Shown in pieces: positions 27,352 to 36,394 of a stretch of 64,000 nucleotides of DNA. Position 1 is the stretch's first letter; each line of letters starts with the position of its first letter. A program made the translations under genes and the position numbers. The DNA is from Lachnospiraceae bacterium (GTDB taxonomy: Bacteria; Bacillota; Clostridia; Lachnospirales; Lachnospiraceae), in contig JAIECJ010000121.1 of NCBI GenBank assembly GCA_029068555.1, forward strand, positions 27,915 through 91,914. The letters are read 5' to 3'. A model generated the notes under the pieces. That model made no database searches and was not told the origin of the DNA. It saw only the letters and a program-made list of their open reading frames with translations.

Positions 27352-28469
27352 AGATATTGATTTTAACCAATTATGCCAATGGATTGTGGCTGTTTAGAAA
27401 AGAACTTCTGATAGCTTTCATGGAGGACGGACACGAGGTGCTTGTGTCTGTGCCGCCTGATGAAAACGTGGACAAGCTCAGATCACTGCACTGCAAAGGC
27501 AGGGCAGCGAGGATTATAGAGACACCATTTGAGCGCAGGGGAAACAATCCGGCAAAAGATTTCAGGCTTTTTCTGACATACACAGGCATGCTTAAGCGGG
27601 ATAAGCCGGATGTCGTGCTGACATACACGATAAAGCCAAACCTCTACGGCGGGCTGGCATGCAGGATGAGCAAAACCCCGTATCTGTGCAATATCACAGG
27701 ACTTGGCACGGCCATTGAAAATGGCGGGGTACTGAGCAAAATTCTCCTGAAATTTTACAGGGTGTCCATGGGGAAAGCAAGACGTGTGTTTTTCCAGAAC
27801 ATGAAAAACAGGGACTTTATGAAAAGGCATGGCGTGGCTGTGGACAACAGTATGATGCTTCCCGGTTCCGGCGTCAATTTAAAAGAACATCCATTTCGAA
27901 AATACCCCTCAGAGAGGGGAGGCATCAACTTTTTGGCAGTGATCCGCATCATGAAGGACAAAGGTATAGAGGAATATCTGGAAGCTGCTATTATCATGAA
28001 GCATAGGGACAGCAGGTTAAGGTTCTGGCTTGCAGGGGAGTATGAACAGGAGACAAGGGATCAGTATGAGCCTGTGATACAGGAGCTTGAGAAGTGCGGG
28101 GCGATCAAGTACTTAGGACATCTGGACAATGTCGGGGAAGTGATGGCACAGAGCCATGTGATTGTGCATCCGTCTTACCATGAGGGACTTTCTAATGTGC
28201 TGTTGGAGGCGGCAGCGTGCGGAAGGCCTGTTCTGGCGAGCAGCATCAATGGATGCATTGAGACATTCCGTGAGGGGAAAAGCGGTTATTCCTTTGAGAA
28301 AGAGAGCGTGGACTCCCTGATCGAAGCCATTGAACGGATTGTGCAGCTGCCGGAGGCACAGCGCAGGCATATGGGTGAAAAGGGCCGCGTCTGGGTAGAA
28401 AAGCATTTTGACAGGAATATTGTGGTACAGGCATACAGGGACGAGCTTGCCGGTTTGCAAAACAAATAA
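27348..28469 (+). CDS. GT4 glycosyltransferase, PglA-like
   Basis: A 373-residue GT-B enzyme. The N-terminus ILILTNYANGLWLFRKEL and LTYTIKPNLYGG are typical of the PglA/WbbX group, and the C-terminal HPSYHEGLSNVLLEAAACG is the GT4 donor-binding block. In Campylobacter, PglA adds GalNAc to lipid-linked bacillosamine. The same second step is likely here given the order pglC, ATP-grasp, this gene. It starts inside the ATP-grasp stop. Confidence 0.88.
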   Translation: MKILILTNYANGLWLFRKELLIAFMEDGHEVLVSVPPDENVDKLRSLHCKGRAARIIETPFERRGNNPAKDFRLFLTYTGMLKRDKPDVVLTYTIKPNLYGGLACRMSKTPYLCNITGLGTAIENGGVLSKILLKFYRVSMGKARRVFFQNMKNRDFMKRHGVAVDNSMMLPGSGVNLKEHPFRKYPSERGGINFLAVIRIMKDKGIEEYLEAAIIMKHRDSRLRFWLAGEYEQETRDQYEPVIQELEKCGAIKYLGHLDNVGEVMAQSHVIVHPSYHEGLSNVLLEAAACGRPVLASSINGCIETFREGKSGYSFEKESVDSLIEAIERIVQLPEAQRRHMGEKGRVWVEKHFDRNIVVQAYRDELAGLQNK

Positions 28470-28488
28470 AACAGATAGGAGATAAAAG

Positions 28489-29805
28489 ATGAGTTTATAC
28501 GAGGATATATTAAACGGAAAAGAGAAGCTGTCACTTGTCGGGCTGGGGTATGTAGGAATGCCGATAGCAGTCGCTTTTGCAAGGAAAATTAAGGTGGTGG
28601 GTTTTGACCTGAACGCTGCCAAGATTGACCTCTATAAGTCTGGTGTTGATCCTACGAATGAAGTCGGAGACGAGGTAATCCGGAATACTTCGGTTGCATT
28701 TACTGCTGATCCTGTTAAGCTGAAAGAGGCAAAGTTCCACATTGTGGCAGTCCCAACCCCGGTCAATGATGATCACACGCCGGACTTGACACCTGTGGAG
28801 GGCGCAAGCCGCATTCTGGGACAGAATCTCACAAAAGGTTCTATTGTCGTGTTTGAGTCGACAGTATATCCCGGTGTTACAGAGGATGTCTGTGTGCCCA
28901 TTCTCGAGAAGGAGTCCGGTTTAAAGTGCGGTGTGGATTTTAAAATCGGTTACTCGCCGGAGCGCATCAATCCGGGAGACAAGGTGCACCGCTTAGAGAC
29001 CATCACAAAGATCGTATCTGGCATGGATGATGAGACGCTTGATGAAATTGCACATGTGTATGAGCTTGTGGTTGAGGCAGGTGTGTACCGGGCGGAGTCC
29101 ATCAAGGTTGCTGAGGCGGCAAAGGTTATCGAGAACAGCCAGCGGGACATTAACATTGCTTTTATGAATGAGCTTTCCATCATTTTTAATAAGATGGGCA
29201 TTGACACGAAATCCGTGCTTGAGGCGGCAGGGACAAAATGGAATTTCCTGAATTTCCAGCCTGGGCTTGTTGGCGGGCACTGCATCGGCGTTGACCCGTA
29301 TTATTTGACCTACAAGGCAGAGCAGCTGGGGTATCACTCCCAGATTATCCTTTCAGGGCGCCGCATCAATGATGATATGGGCAAGTATGTGGCAGAAAAC
29401 CTTGTCAAGAATTTAATCAAGGCAGATATTCCGGTTAAGAGTGCAAAAGTTGCGATTCTTGGATTTACATTCAAGGAAAACTGCCCCGATACCAGAAACA
29501 CGAAGATTATTGATATTTATAATGAGTTAAAGGAATATGGAATTACGGCTGTGGTGACGGATGACAACGCGGATGCCGAGGAGGCAAAACGCCTTTATGG
29601 GATTACATTTACGCCGATGAAAAATATCAGGGACTGTGATGCTGTCGTTCTTGCAGTTGCACATGAGTCATATAAGTCATTTGGATTGGCGGATATGGAT
29701 GCCCTTTACGCGGACAACGGAAAGGCAAAGGTTCTGACTGATCTGAAAGGAATATTGGATAAAAAAGCTTATATTGACGCAGGCTATGTTTATTGGAGAC
29801 TTTGA
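28489..29805 (+). CDS. UDP-HexNAc 6-dehydrogenase (WbpO/TviB-type)
   Basis: A 438-residue UDP-sugar dehydrogenase that oxidises a UDP-N-acetylhexosamine to the uronic acid with two NAD+. GLGYVG at 18-23 binds NAD, C265 in [12 protein letters not shown] is the catalytic cysteine, and [12 protein letters not shown] in the C-terminal domain is typical. It resembles the WbpO/TviB group more than UDP-glucose or UDP-ManNAc dehydrogenases. With the 4-epimerase two genes on, UDP-GalNAcA is the likely product. The stop overlaps the next ATG by one base. Confidence 0.9.
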   Translation: MSLYEDILNGKEKLSLVGLGYVGMPIAVAFARKIKVVGFDLNAAKIDLYKSGVDPTNEVGDEVIRNTSVAFTADPVKLKEAKFHIVAVPTPVNDDHTPDLTPVEGASRILGQNLTKGSIVVFESTVYPGVTEDVCVPILEKESGLKCGVDFKIGYSPERINPGDKVHRLETITKIVSGMDDETLDEIAHVYELVVEAGVYRAESIKVAEAAKVIENSQRDINIAFMNELSIIFNKMGIDTKSVLEAAGTKWNFLNFQPGLVGGHCIGVDPYYLTYKAEQLGYHSQIILSGRRINDDMGKYVAENLVKNLIKADIPVKSAKVAILGFTFKENCPDTRNTKIIDIYNELKEYGITAVVTDDNADAEEAKRLYGITFTPMKNIRDCDAVVLAVAHESYKSFGLADMDALYADNGKAKVLTDLKGILDKKAYIDAGYVYWRL

Positions 29806-31205
29806 TGGGAAAAGACAAACGCAATCTGATTTTTTTAGGAATATTTGCAGTTTTTTTTGGCACGCTTTTCCTTACCGGCGAACCGGTGTACACAGGAGAT
29901 ACATTCCAGTACGAAAACCAGATGGTGATGCGGGAGCCGGGCTATGCACTGCTGATCCAGCTGCTGCGGCTGATTTCGCCGGAAGGGCATTACCGCCTGC
30001 TGACTGCGCTGCAGTGTGTGGCTGCCATTGCTGCAAATACGGTGGTTATCGCATTTTTCCGCAGACGGTTTGACATGAATCTGCCGTTTTCTTTTCTGTC
30101 TGCCGCCGTCCTTCTGGCACCGCATATTATGACGCCGGTATTTGCCAGCACGCATCTGGTTCTGACAAATGCTCTGATGACGGAAGGGATTCTTATCTCA
30201 CTTTATCCGCTGGCTGTAGTGAGTCTGCTGGATATGATGTGGTCGGGGAAACCCGTCGGAAGGGAGAGCATACGTACAATCGGGTTGTTTTTTCTACTGT
30301 CGCTGATACGCGGACAGATGATGGTGCTATTTGTTGTTTGGCTTCTTGTGGCTTTTGTCATGGCAGTGAGAAATGCGATGCAAAAGACGGATAGGGCAAT
30401 GGACAGACGGGACACATTTAAGCTGGCAGAAAATATCTTGAAAGAGGGACTGATAGCGGCTCTGGCAATAATCATTATTGCATTTGCTGCGAGAACAGTA
30501 GTGATTCGCACTTACAATTACTGTGAGCAGGGGCTGTTTGTGGACACTGCGTCGGGAAAGGCGATGTCATTTGCAAATGTGCTGTATGTGGCAGACAGGG
30601 AAGACGGTGCGGCGATTGCGGATGATGCGCTGCGGGATTTGTTTTATGAGATGTACGACAGTGCAGATGCGGATCAAATGAATTATAAGTACGCACCATC
30701 TGGAATTTTGGACAAAGCGGCACATCATGAAAAATGTCATGATGAATTGAACTTTACGTATTTTGCGGAGCCGGCGAAGCGATATGTCGGTGACAGTCAG
30801 GGAATCTACACAGACCGCTACCAGGAACTGATGATAGCGATAGACAGGATTGCAGAACAGCTGGGCAAACAGTTGATGCCGGAAGTGGCTGTCAGGTATT
30901 TTGTGAACTATATAAATGTAGCTGCACTTGGTTTTGTCAGGACAGTAGCGTATGAGAACGCATTTTTGTCATGGTATGCTTTGTTTATTTATATGGCAGC
31001 CGTGGCATTGACCGTCTGGCTTTGGCGGAAGAAGAAGGGAAATATGGCAGCATCATTTATGGCGGTTGTGCTGCTTACAATTGTCGGAAATGTCTGTGCC
31101 ACGGCATTGATGATACAGTGCATTTCCAGATATATGATATACAATCTGCCGCTGTTTTATATGGCGGGAATGTTGGAGCTTAGGGAACTATTGCGAAGAA
31201 GCTAG
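29805..31205 (+). CDS. GT-C-like membrane protein with REPGY motif (paralogue 1)
   Basis: A 466-residue polytopic protein with about ten helices. After the first helix comes an acidic extracytoplasmic loop (TGDTFQYENQ) and then REPGY, and near the end CISRYMIYNLPLFY. The gene at 36395 shares this layout and both motifs, so they are paralogues. The arrangement suggests a GT-C glycosyltransferase that uses a lipid-phosphate sugar, but no named family is recognised. The ATG at 29805 is 6 nt after GGAG and overlaps the dehydrogenase stop. Confidence 0.65.
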   Translation: MGKDKRNLIFLGIFAVFFGTLFLTGEPVYTGDTFQYENQMVMREPGYALLIQLLRLISPEGHYRLLTALQCVAAIAANTVVIAFFRRRFDMNLPFSFLSAAVLLAPHIMTPVFASTHLVLTNALMTEGILISLYPLAVVSLLDMMWSGKPVGRESIRTIGLFFLLSLIRGQMMVLFVVWLLVAFVMAVRNAMQKTDRAMDRRDTFKLAENILKEGLIAALAIIIIAFAARTVVIRTYNYCEQGLFVDTASGKAMSFANVLYVADREDGAAIADDALRDLFYEMYDSADADQMNYKYAPSGILDKAAHHEKCHDELNFTYFAEPAKRYVGDSQGIYTDRYQELMIAIDRIAEQLGKQLMPEVAVRYFVNYINVAALGFVRTVAYENAFLSWYALFIYMAAVALTVWLWRKKKGNMAASFMAVVLLTIVGNVCATALMIQCISRYMIYNLPLFYMAGMLELRELLRRS

Positions 31206-31224
31206 AGAAAGGCGGGTTATAGAG

Positions 31225-32199
31225 ATGGGATATAAGGAGTTGAAATTTGCGAAGGACAGTGTATTTCTTGTGACAGGCGGAGCTGGCTTTATCGGTTCCA
31301 ACTTGTGTGAGGCAATTACGGATATGGGATATCAGGCAAGGTGTCTTGACGACCTGTCCACAGGCAAGGAAGAAAATGTGAAAATGTTTACGGACAGGCC
31401 AAATTACACTTTTATAAAGGGTGACATCAAGGATTTGGACACTTGTATGAAAGCGTGCGAAGGGGTTGATTATGTGCTGCATCAGGCAGCGTGGGGCTCT
31501 GTTCCGAGAAGTATCGAGATGCCGCTGTTTTATGAGCAGAATAATATACTGGGAACACTGAACATGATGGAGGCGGCAAGACAGAATGGGGTGAAGAAGT
31601 TTGTGTATGCCTCAAGCTCTTCTGTCTATGGTGATCATCCGGTACTGCCCAAGAAGGAAGGGCAGGAGGGGAATCTGTTGTCTCCCTACGCGTTGACAAA
31701 GCGCACGAACGAGGAGTATGGCAAGCTGTATAAAAAGCTTTACAATCTTGACACTTATGGACTCCGTTACTTCAATGTGTTTGGACGCAGGCAGGATCCG
31801 GACGGAGCTTATGCAGCAGTGATCCCGAAGTTTATCAGACAGCTGCTCAATGGGGAGGCTCCGACAATCAACGGGGACGGAAGGCAGTCCAGGGATTTTA
31901 CCTATATCGACAACGTCATTGAGGCGAACCTGAAAGCGTGCCTGGCGTCGGGCGATGTGGCTGGGCAGGCGTTTAACATTGCATATGGGGGCAGGGAATA
32001 CCTGATTGACATTTATTATGACTTGTGTGAGGCGCTTGGCAAGGACGTGGAGCCGCAGTTTGGACCAGACCGCGCAGGAGATATCAAGCACTCCAACGCG
32101 GATATCTCCAAGGCGGCGGAACTGCTGGGATACAAGCCGGAGTTCGATTTCGAGAAGGGTATTGCGCTTGCCATTGACTGGTACAAGGAAAATTTATGA
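31225..32199 (+). CDS. UDP-GlcNAc/UDP-GlcNAcA 4-epimerase (WbpP/TviC-type)
   Basis: A 324-residue extended SDR epimerase. TGGAGFIG is at 17-24, the catalytic tyrosine and lysine are Y155 and K159, and GSVPRS and GRRQDPDGAYAAVIP are typical of WbpP/TviC, which accept N-acetylated substrates. It would interconvert UDP-GlcNAc and UDP-GalNAc (or the uronic acids). Together with the dehydrogenase it forms the known GalNAcA pair. The stop overlaps the next start. Confidence 0.9.
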   Translation: MGYKELKFAKDSVFLVTGGAGFIGSNLCEAITDMGYQARCLDDLSTGKEENVKMFTDRPNYTFIKGDIKDLDTCMKACEGVDYVLHQAAWGSVPRSIEMPLFYEQNNILGTLNMMEAARQNGVKKFVYASSSSVYGDHPVLPKKEGQEGNLLSPYALTKRTNEEYGKLYKKLYNLDTYGLRYFNVFGRRQDPDGAYAAVIPKFIRQLLNGEAPTINGDGRQSRDFTYIDNVIEANLKACLASGDVAGQAFNIAYGGREYLIDIYYDLCEALGKDVEPQFGPDRAGDIKHSNADISKAAELLGYKPEFDFEKGIALAIDWYKENL

Positions 32200-32960
32200 A
32201 AATTTGTATAAGAATGGATGATATCACACCTGATATGGATTGGACAAAGTTTATGCGGTTTAAAGCGCTTTGCGATCTGTATCAGGTTAAGCCGCTTATA
32301 GGGGTAGTGCCCTCTAATATGGATGAAAATCTCCATATTTGCGATCCAAAGGATGCGCCTGTAAAAGATTTCTGGGGATATGTCAGGGAGTTGGTAAATG
32401 CAGGATGGTGTGTCGCGCAGCATGGTGTGACACACATTTATACGACTAAAAAAATGGGCTGTTTTCCGCTGAACAGGCTCTCTGAATTTGCCGGAATAGG
32501 ATACGACAGGCAGTACGAGGCGCTCAAAGAAGGCAGCAGTATTTTGATGCAACATGGCATCCGGACAGACATCTTTATGGCACCGGCACATTCCTTTGAC
32601 CGTAATACCATAAAAGCGTTGAAAAGGCTTGGATTTTGCAGGATGACGGACGGTTTCGGCGATTGTCCGTACCAGAGGTGGGGCATGACGTTTTATCCCA
32701 TTTCCTACAGGCAGGGCAGTGTTCTGAAAAACAAGGCGGAAAAGGGCTGCACAACATTTGTAGTGCACACAAACACAATGAGCGACAAGGATTTTGAACG
32801 GTACGAACAGTTTTTTGCCGCATACAGGGACAGGCTGGTATCCTACGCAGCGTTTCTGGAAATGAAGCCGCAGAAGCGCGGTGTGTTTGGGAATATAAGA
32901 GAGTATGTGATGGCAGTCATGAAATATGTCCTTGTCAGTATCGCTTCACGATTGTCATGA
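32196..32960 (+). CDS. DUF2334/NodB-like polysaccharide deacetylase
   Basis: A 254-residue protein with a carbohydrate-esterase-4-like layout. It begins RMDDITPDM, with the metal-binding aspartates D8-D9; H76 and H80 lie in QHGVTH, and MAPAHSFD forms the substrate side. This resembles DUF2334-type deacetylases. There is no signal peptide, so it probably acts in the cytoplasm on a nucleotide- or lipid-linked sugar. A hydrophobic stretch near the C-terminus may contact the membrane. It overlaps the epimerase by 4 nt. Confidence 0.8.
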   Translation: MKICIRMDDITPDMDWTKFMRFKALCDLYQVKPLIGVVPSNMDENLHICDPKDAPVKDFWGYVRELVNAGWCVAQHGVTHIYTTKKMGCFPLNRLSEFAGIGYDRQYEALKEGSSILMQHGIRTDIFMAPAHSFDRNTIKALKRLGFCRMTDGFGDCPYQRWGMTFYPISYRQGSVLKNKAEKGCTTFVVHTNTMSDKDFERYEQFFAAYRDRLVSYAAFLEMKPQKRGVFGNIREYVMAVMKYVLVSIASRLS

Positions 32961-33129
32961 CGACAAGGGGCTGTTTTAAATACCGCACTTGCTGCGGACT
33001 CCCTACACGCGCCAAAAGGCGTACTTTGCGTTTGGCGTGCATGATATTTTCTAAACACCGGATTTTATTTGTGGTTACGCAGTATATGGCATGTGTGCTT
33101 AGAAACAACAGGACAGGAATAAGGGGTAT

Positions 33130-34275
33130 ATGAGTATGGCAGAACCAATAAGGGTACTGAATGTGCTGGGAACGACAAATCTCGGAGGTGCAGAGAGCAG
33201 GGTGATGGAGCTCTATCGGGCACTGGACAGAGACAGGGTGCAATTCGATTTTATGGTGCACACGGACAAAGAGGGGCAGTACAGTGGGGAAATCCGCAGA
33301 CTGGGCGGCAGGATATACAGTGTCCCGCGATTTAAGGGAATCAATTTACTGGCTTACAAAAGGGCATGGAAGAAGTTTTTTGAGGAACACGGCGATTTCG
33401 CGGCAGTACATGGACATATGACCAGCACAGCGGCAATTTATCTCCCCATTGCCAAAAAAGCGGGTATACCGCTGACAATCGCCCACGCGAGGAGCGCCGG
33501 AGTGGACAGGGGAATCAAGGGACTGATGACTAGGGTAATCCGCCGTCCGCTTAAATACAGGGCGGATTACTGCTTCACCTGTTCCGCAGAGGCAGCAGAG
33601 GCTGTTTACGGCAGAAAGTGGATAGAGAAGGGCTGCGTGTGGACAATACCGAATGCGATTGACACAGAGCGTTTCGGATTCAATCCGGCAGTACGCGCGG
33701 AGGTAAGGGAATCACTTGGCATTGCTGATAAATTTGTAATCGGACATATTGGCAGGTTCGGGTTTATGAAAAATCATCAGTATCTGACGGCAGTTTTTGC
33801 AGAACTCTGCAAGATGCGTGATGACGCAGTGCTCGTTCTTATCGGGAAAGGGGAACTGGAAGAAAGTGTTAGGACACAGGTAAATGGGCTTGGGCTTGCG
33901 GATAAGGTGTTATTTCTCGGCAGCCGTCTGGATGTGGAGCGGTATTATCAGGCGTTTGATTACTTTGTCTTTCCGTCAACATTCGAAGGCCTGCCCGGAA
34001 GTGTTGCGGAGGCGCAGGCTTCCGGACTGCGCTGCCTTGTGTCGGACAAGGTTACAAGGGAGGTGGCGCTCACAGAGCTTGTGACGTATAAAAGTATCGC
34101 GGAGCCTGCAGTCAACTGGGCGGCGGAAATTATGCGCAATGCCAGGAAGGCGCTGGAGCGGGAGGATATGCGCGCGGCGATTGTGGAGAAAAATTTTGAC
34201 GTGCGGCATCAGGCGGCGGAAATGGAAGCGTTTTATGTCAGCGGCGGGAATCCGCCGGGAAATGTGACACGATAG
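33130..34275 (+). CDS. GT4 glycosyltransferase (EpsF-like)
   Basis: A 381-residue GT-B enzyme. The N-terminus LNVLGTTNLGGAESRVMELYR and the block GHMTSTAAIYLPIAKK are typical of EpsF-like exopolysaccharide transferases. The C-terminal FVFPSTFEGLPGSVAEAQASG is the donor site. AAGGGG precedes two in-frame ATGs (33130, 33136). A 169-nt gap separates it from the deacetylase and holds hairpin-forming sequence (CCGCA/TGCGG near 32984; GCCAAA/TTTGGC near 33010-33040). Confidence 0.88.
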   Translation: MSMAEPIRVLNVLGTTNLGGAESRVMELYRALDRDRVQFDFMVHTDKEGQYSGEIRRLGGRIYSVPRFKGINLLAYKRAWKKFFEEHGDFAAVHGHMTSTAAIYLPIAKKAGIPLTIAHARSAGVDRGIKGLMTRVIRRPLKYRADYCFTCSAEAAEAVYGRKWIEKGCVWTIPNAIDTERFGFNPAVRAEVRESLGIADKFVIGHIGRFGFMKNHQYLTAVFAELCKMRDDAVLVLIGKGELEESVRTQVNGLGLADKVLFLGSRLDVERYYQAFDYFVFPSTFEGLPGSVAEAQASGLRCLVSDKVTREVALTELVTYKSIAEPAVNWAAEIMRNARKALEREDMRAAIVEKNFDVRHQAAEMEAFYVSGGNPPGNVTR

Positions 34276-34309
34276 TGGTGCAATAAAATAGGGAAAGGTA
34301 CAAGAACAT

Positions 34310-35149
34310 ATGATTGATATTTCATACCAGAAAAAGTTTTTGAAGGTGAACCAGATATGGTATCCAAATGATGTTACTGTATCTGCATTGTTGAGGCAGA
34401 AAAGAAAGGCGGATATCCTGTTTGTACATGGCGTGTCTGGCGGGGAGATAAAGGGCAGCTTCCGCGGATGGCAGGAGTACCATACCTGCATGAACGATAT
34501 CACACAGACTGAGGAGGATATGCTTGCGTCGGTCAACAAGGCAGTCCGATATCAATTTCGCAGAAGTGAAAAGGACAATATCGAGATACGTTTTTATACA
34601 AAAGACGACATTAGGAAATCACCGGAACTGATAGCTACATTTGCAGATATCTATGCGCGCATGTATCAGTCAAAAGGTTCGGACACCAAGCTCAATATCA
34701 CGGCAGTCAAAAAATACCTTGAGGCGGATGCAATCCTGTTTTCGGCTGTATGGCACGAGGGCGAAATGATAGTGTTTCACTCCTACATCTGTGATGCTAT
34801 GGACGCCAGACTGCTGCACTCGGCTTCCTGCTTTCGGGAGGAGAGCGCCGACCAGTCCATGATTGGCAGGGCGAACAAGCGGCTCCATTGGGAGGATATG
34901 CTGTATTTCAAGAAGAAGGGGCTGCTGCGCTATGACTGGGGCGGAATTTCCGATTTTGAGAATCCCAACGGAATAGACGCGTTCAAGTTAAAGTTTGGCG
35001 GGGAAAAGATTACGTATTATAATATACTGGCAGGAAATACGCTGCTTGGAAAGCTTGCTGTCACAGCGATGAACGGCATGAAACGGATATCCAGGCCTGC
35101 GAAAGAACACGGCGCAGGAAATACGAAGGCTTCAGGCGGAAAAGAGTGA
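34310..35149 (+). CDS. FemAB/GNAT-like aminoacyl- or acyl-transferase
   Basis: A 279-residue protein of the FemAB-like (Acetyltransf_6) fold. Visible blocks are VRYQFRRSEKDNIE, ARMYQSKG, FHSYICDAMDARLLHSAS and a C-terminal YDWGGISDFENPNGIDAFKLKFGGE, the hallmark of this fold. FemAB proteins attach amino acids from aminoacyl-tRNA to cell-wall amines, and relatives in exopolysaccharide loci acylate sugars. Among glycosyltransferases it may decorate the glycan. The donor cannot be inferred. Confidence 0.75.
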   Translation: MIDISYQKKFLKVNQIWYPNDVTVSALLRQKRKADILFVHGVSGGEIKGSFRGWQEYHTCMNDITQTEEDMLASVNKAVRYQFRRSEKDNIEIRFYTKDDIRKSPELIATFADIYARMYQSKGSDTKLNITAVKKYLEADAILFSAVWHEGEMIVFHSYICDAMDARLLHSASCFREESADQSMIGRANKRLHWEDMLYFKKKGLLRYDWGGISDFENPNGIDAFKLKFGGEKITYYNILAGNTLLGKLAVTAMNGMKRISRPAKEHGAGNTKASGGKE

Positions 35150-35155
35150 ACGGAT

Positions 35156-36355
35156 TTGGGCAAGAAAGAGACAGACAGAAAAAAACGCGTTATGCTGATT
35201 GTACCCATGCTGGATCAGGGAGGGCTTGAGCGTGTGTGTGCGGCGACAGCGCAGCTTTTAAAAAATGAATATGCAGTGCATCTGGTTGTGTTTAATACAA
35301 CTGGTATGATCTATGATGTGTCAGGTGTGGATATGACGGATCTGAATCTGGGAGCCGTGGACGGCAGAATCGGGAAAGTGCGCAATGTGTTCCAGAGAGT
35401 CCGGCGGGTAAAAAAACTGAAAAAGATGCTGGATATCCAGCTAAGCTACAGTTTTGGACCGACTGCGAATCTGGTAAATGTGCTTTCGAGGCATAAAGAT
35501 GTCACATGGACAGGGATCAGAGGATATGGCGCCCTGAACAGTAGAGGCTCCATGCGTCTGATTTGCGGTCTGGCGGACAGGGTTGTCAGCTGTACAAGGG
35601 TTATGGATCAGGAGATTGTCAGACAGTATCATCCGAAAAAATCGGCAGCAGTATATAACCCATGTGATATCGACGAGATAACAAGGCAGTCCATGTGTGG
35701 CACAGCAGCGGAATTTGACAGCTTTTTTGCGCGAAAAGGCAAGACAGTTGTCTCGATGGGGCGCGAACATGATGTCAAAGGGTTCTGGCATCTGATAAAA
35801 GCGGTTTCGCTGGTCAGGCGAAAGATGCCGGATGTGAAGCTTATGATTATCGGTGCCGGAGATTACAGTGCTTACAGGACGCTTGCGGAGAAGCTGGGAA
35901 TGGGTGAGGATGTACTGTTTACCGGAGTGCAGTCCAATCCGTTTGCACTGTTGAAAAAGGCGGATGTGTACGCACTGACTTCTGAGAGTGAGGGATTTCC
36001 CAATGCCCTGATTGAAGCCATGGCAGTCGGGCTTCCCTGTGTCAGTGTCAATTGTCTTACCGGACCGGCTGAAATCCTGCATGAGGATTATGGACTATGC
36101 AGTGATGAGAACCGCACATTTCATGCAGATTATGGTATTCTCACAGGCGTATTTCATGGGGGCAGGGATATGGACGCAGATCATTTTACAGAGGAGGAGA
36201 AACGGTTTGCACAGGAGCTGGATGCGCTGCTTGCTGATGAAAGTCTGTATCGGCGCTATCAGGAAGCAGCATGCAGGCGTGCAAAAGCGTTTGGATTAGA
36301 AACATATTTGTGCAGTATCAGGGACTTAATTGAGGAAGATGTGCCGGAAAAATGA
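35156..36355 (+). CDS. GT4 glycosyltransferase
   Basis: A 399-residue GT-B enzyme. IVPMLDQGGLERVCAATAQLL at the N-terminus and ALTSESEGFPNALIEAMAVGLP near 280 are the acceptor- and donor-side GT4 signatures. The proposed TTG start lies 7 nt after the previous stop with only a weak ribosome site; no ATG precedes the first conserved strand, so the start is uncertain by a few codons. It belongs to the same run of tightly spaced glycan genes. Confidence 0.88.
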   Translation: MGKKETDRKKRVMLIVPMLDQGGLERVCAATAQLLKNEYAVHLVVFNTTGMIYDVSGVDMTDLNLGAVDGRIGKVRNVFQRVRRVKKLKKMLDIQLSYSFGPTANLVNVLSRHKDVTWTGIRGYGALNSRGSMRLICGLADRVVSCTRVMDQEIVRQYHPKKSAAVYNPCDIDEITRQSMCGTAAEFDSFFARKGKTVVSMGREHDVKGFWHLIKAVSLVRRKMPDVKLMIIGAGDYSAYRTLAEKLGMGEDVLFTGVQSNPFALLKKADVYALTSESEGFPNALIEAMAVGLPCVSVNCLTGPAEILHEDYGLCSDENRTFHADYGILTGVFHGGRDMDADHFTEEEKRFAQELDALLADESLYRRYQEAACRRAKAFGLETYLCSIRDLIEEDVPEK

Positions 36356-36394
36356 AACGGAAACCTTACATCTTATAAGCGGGGAGGAATAAAG

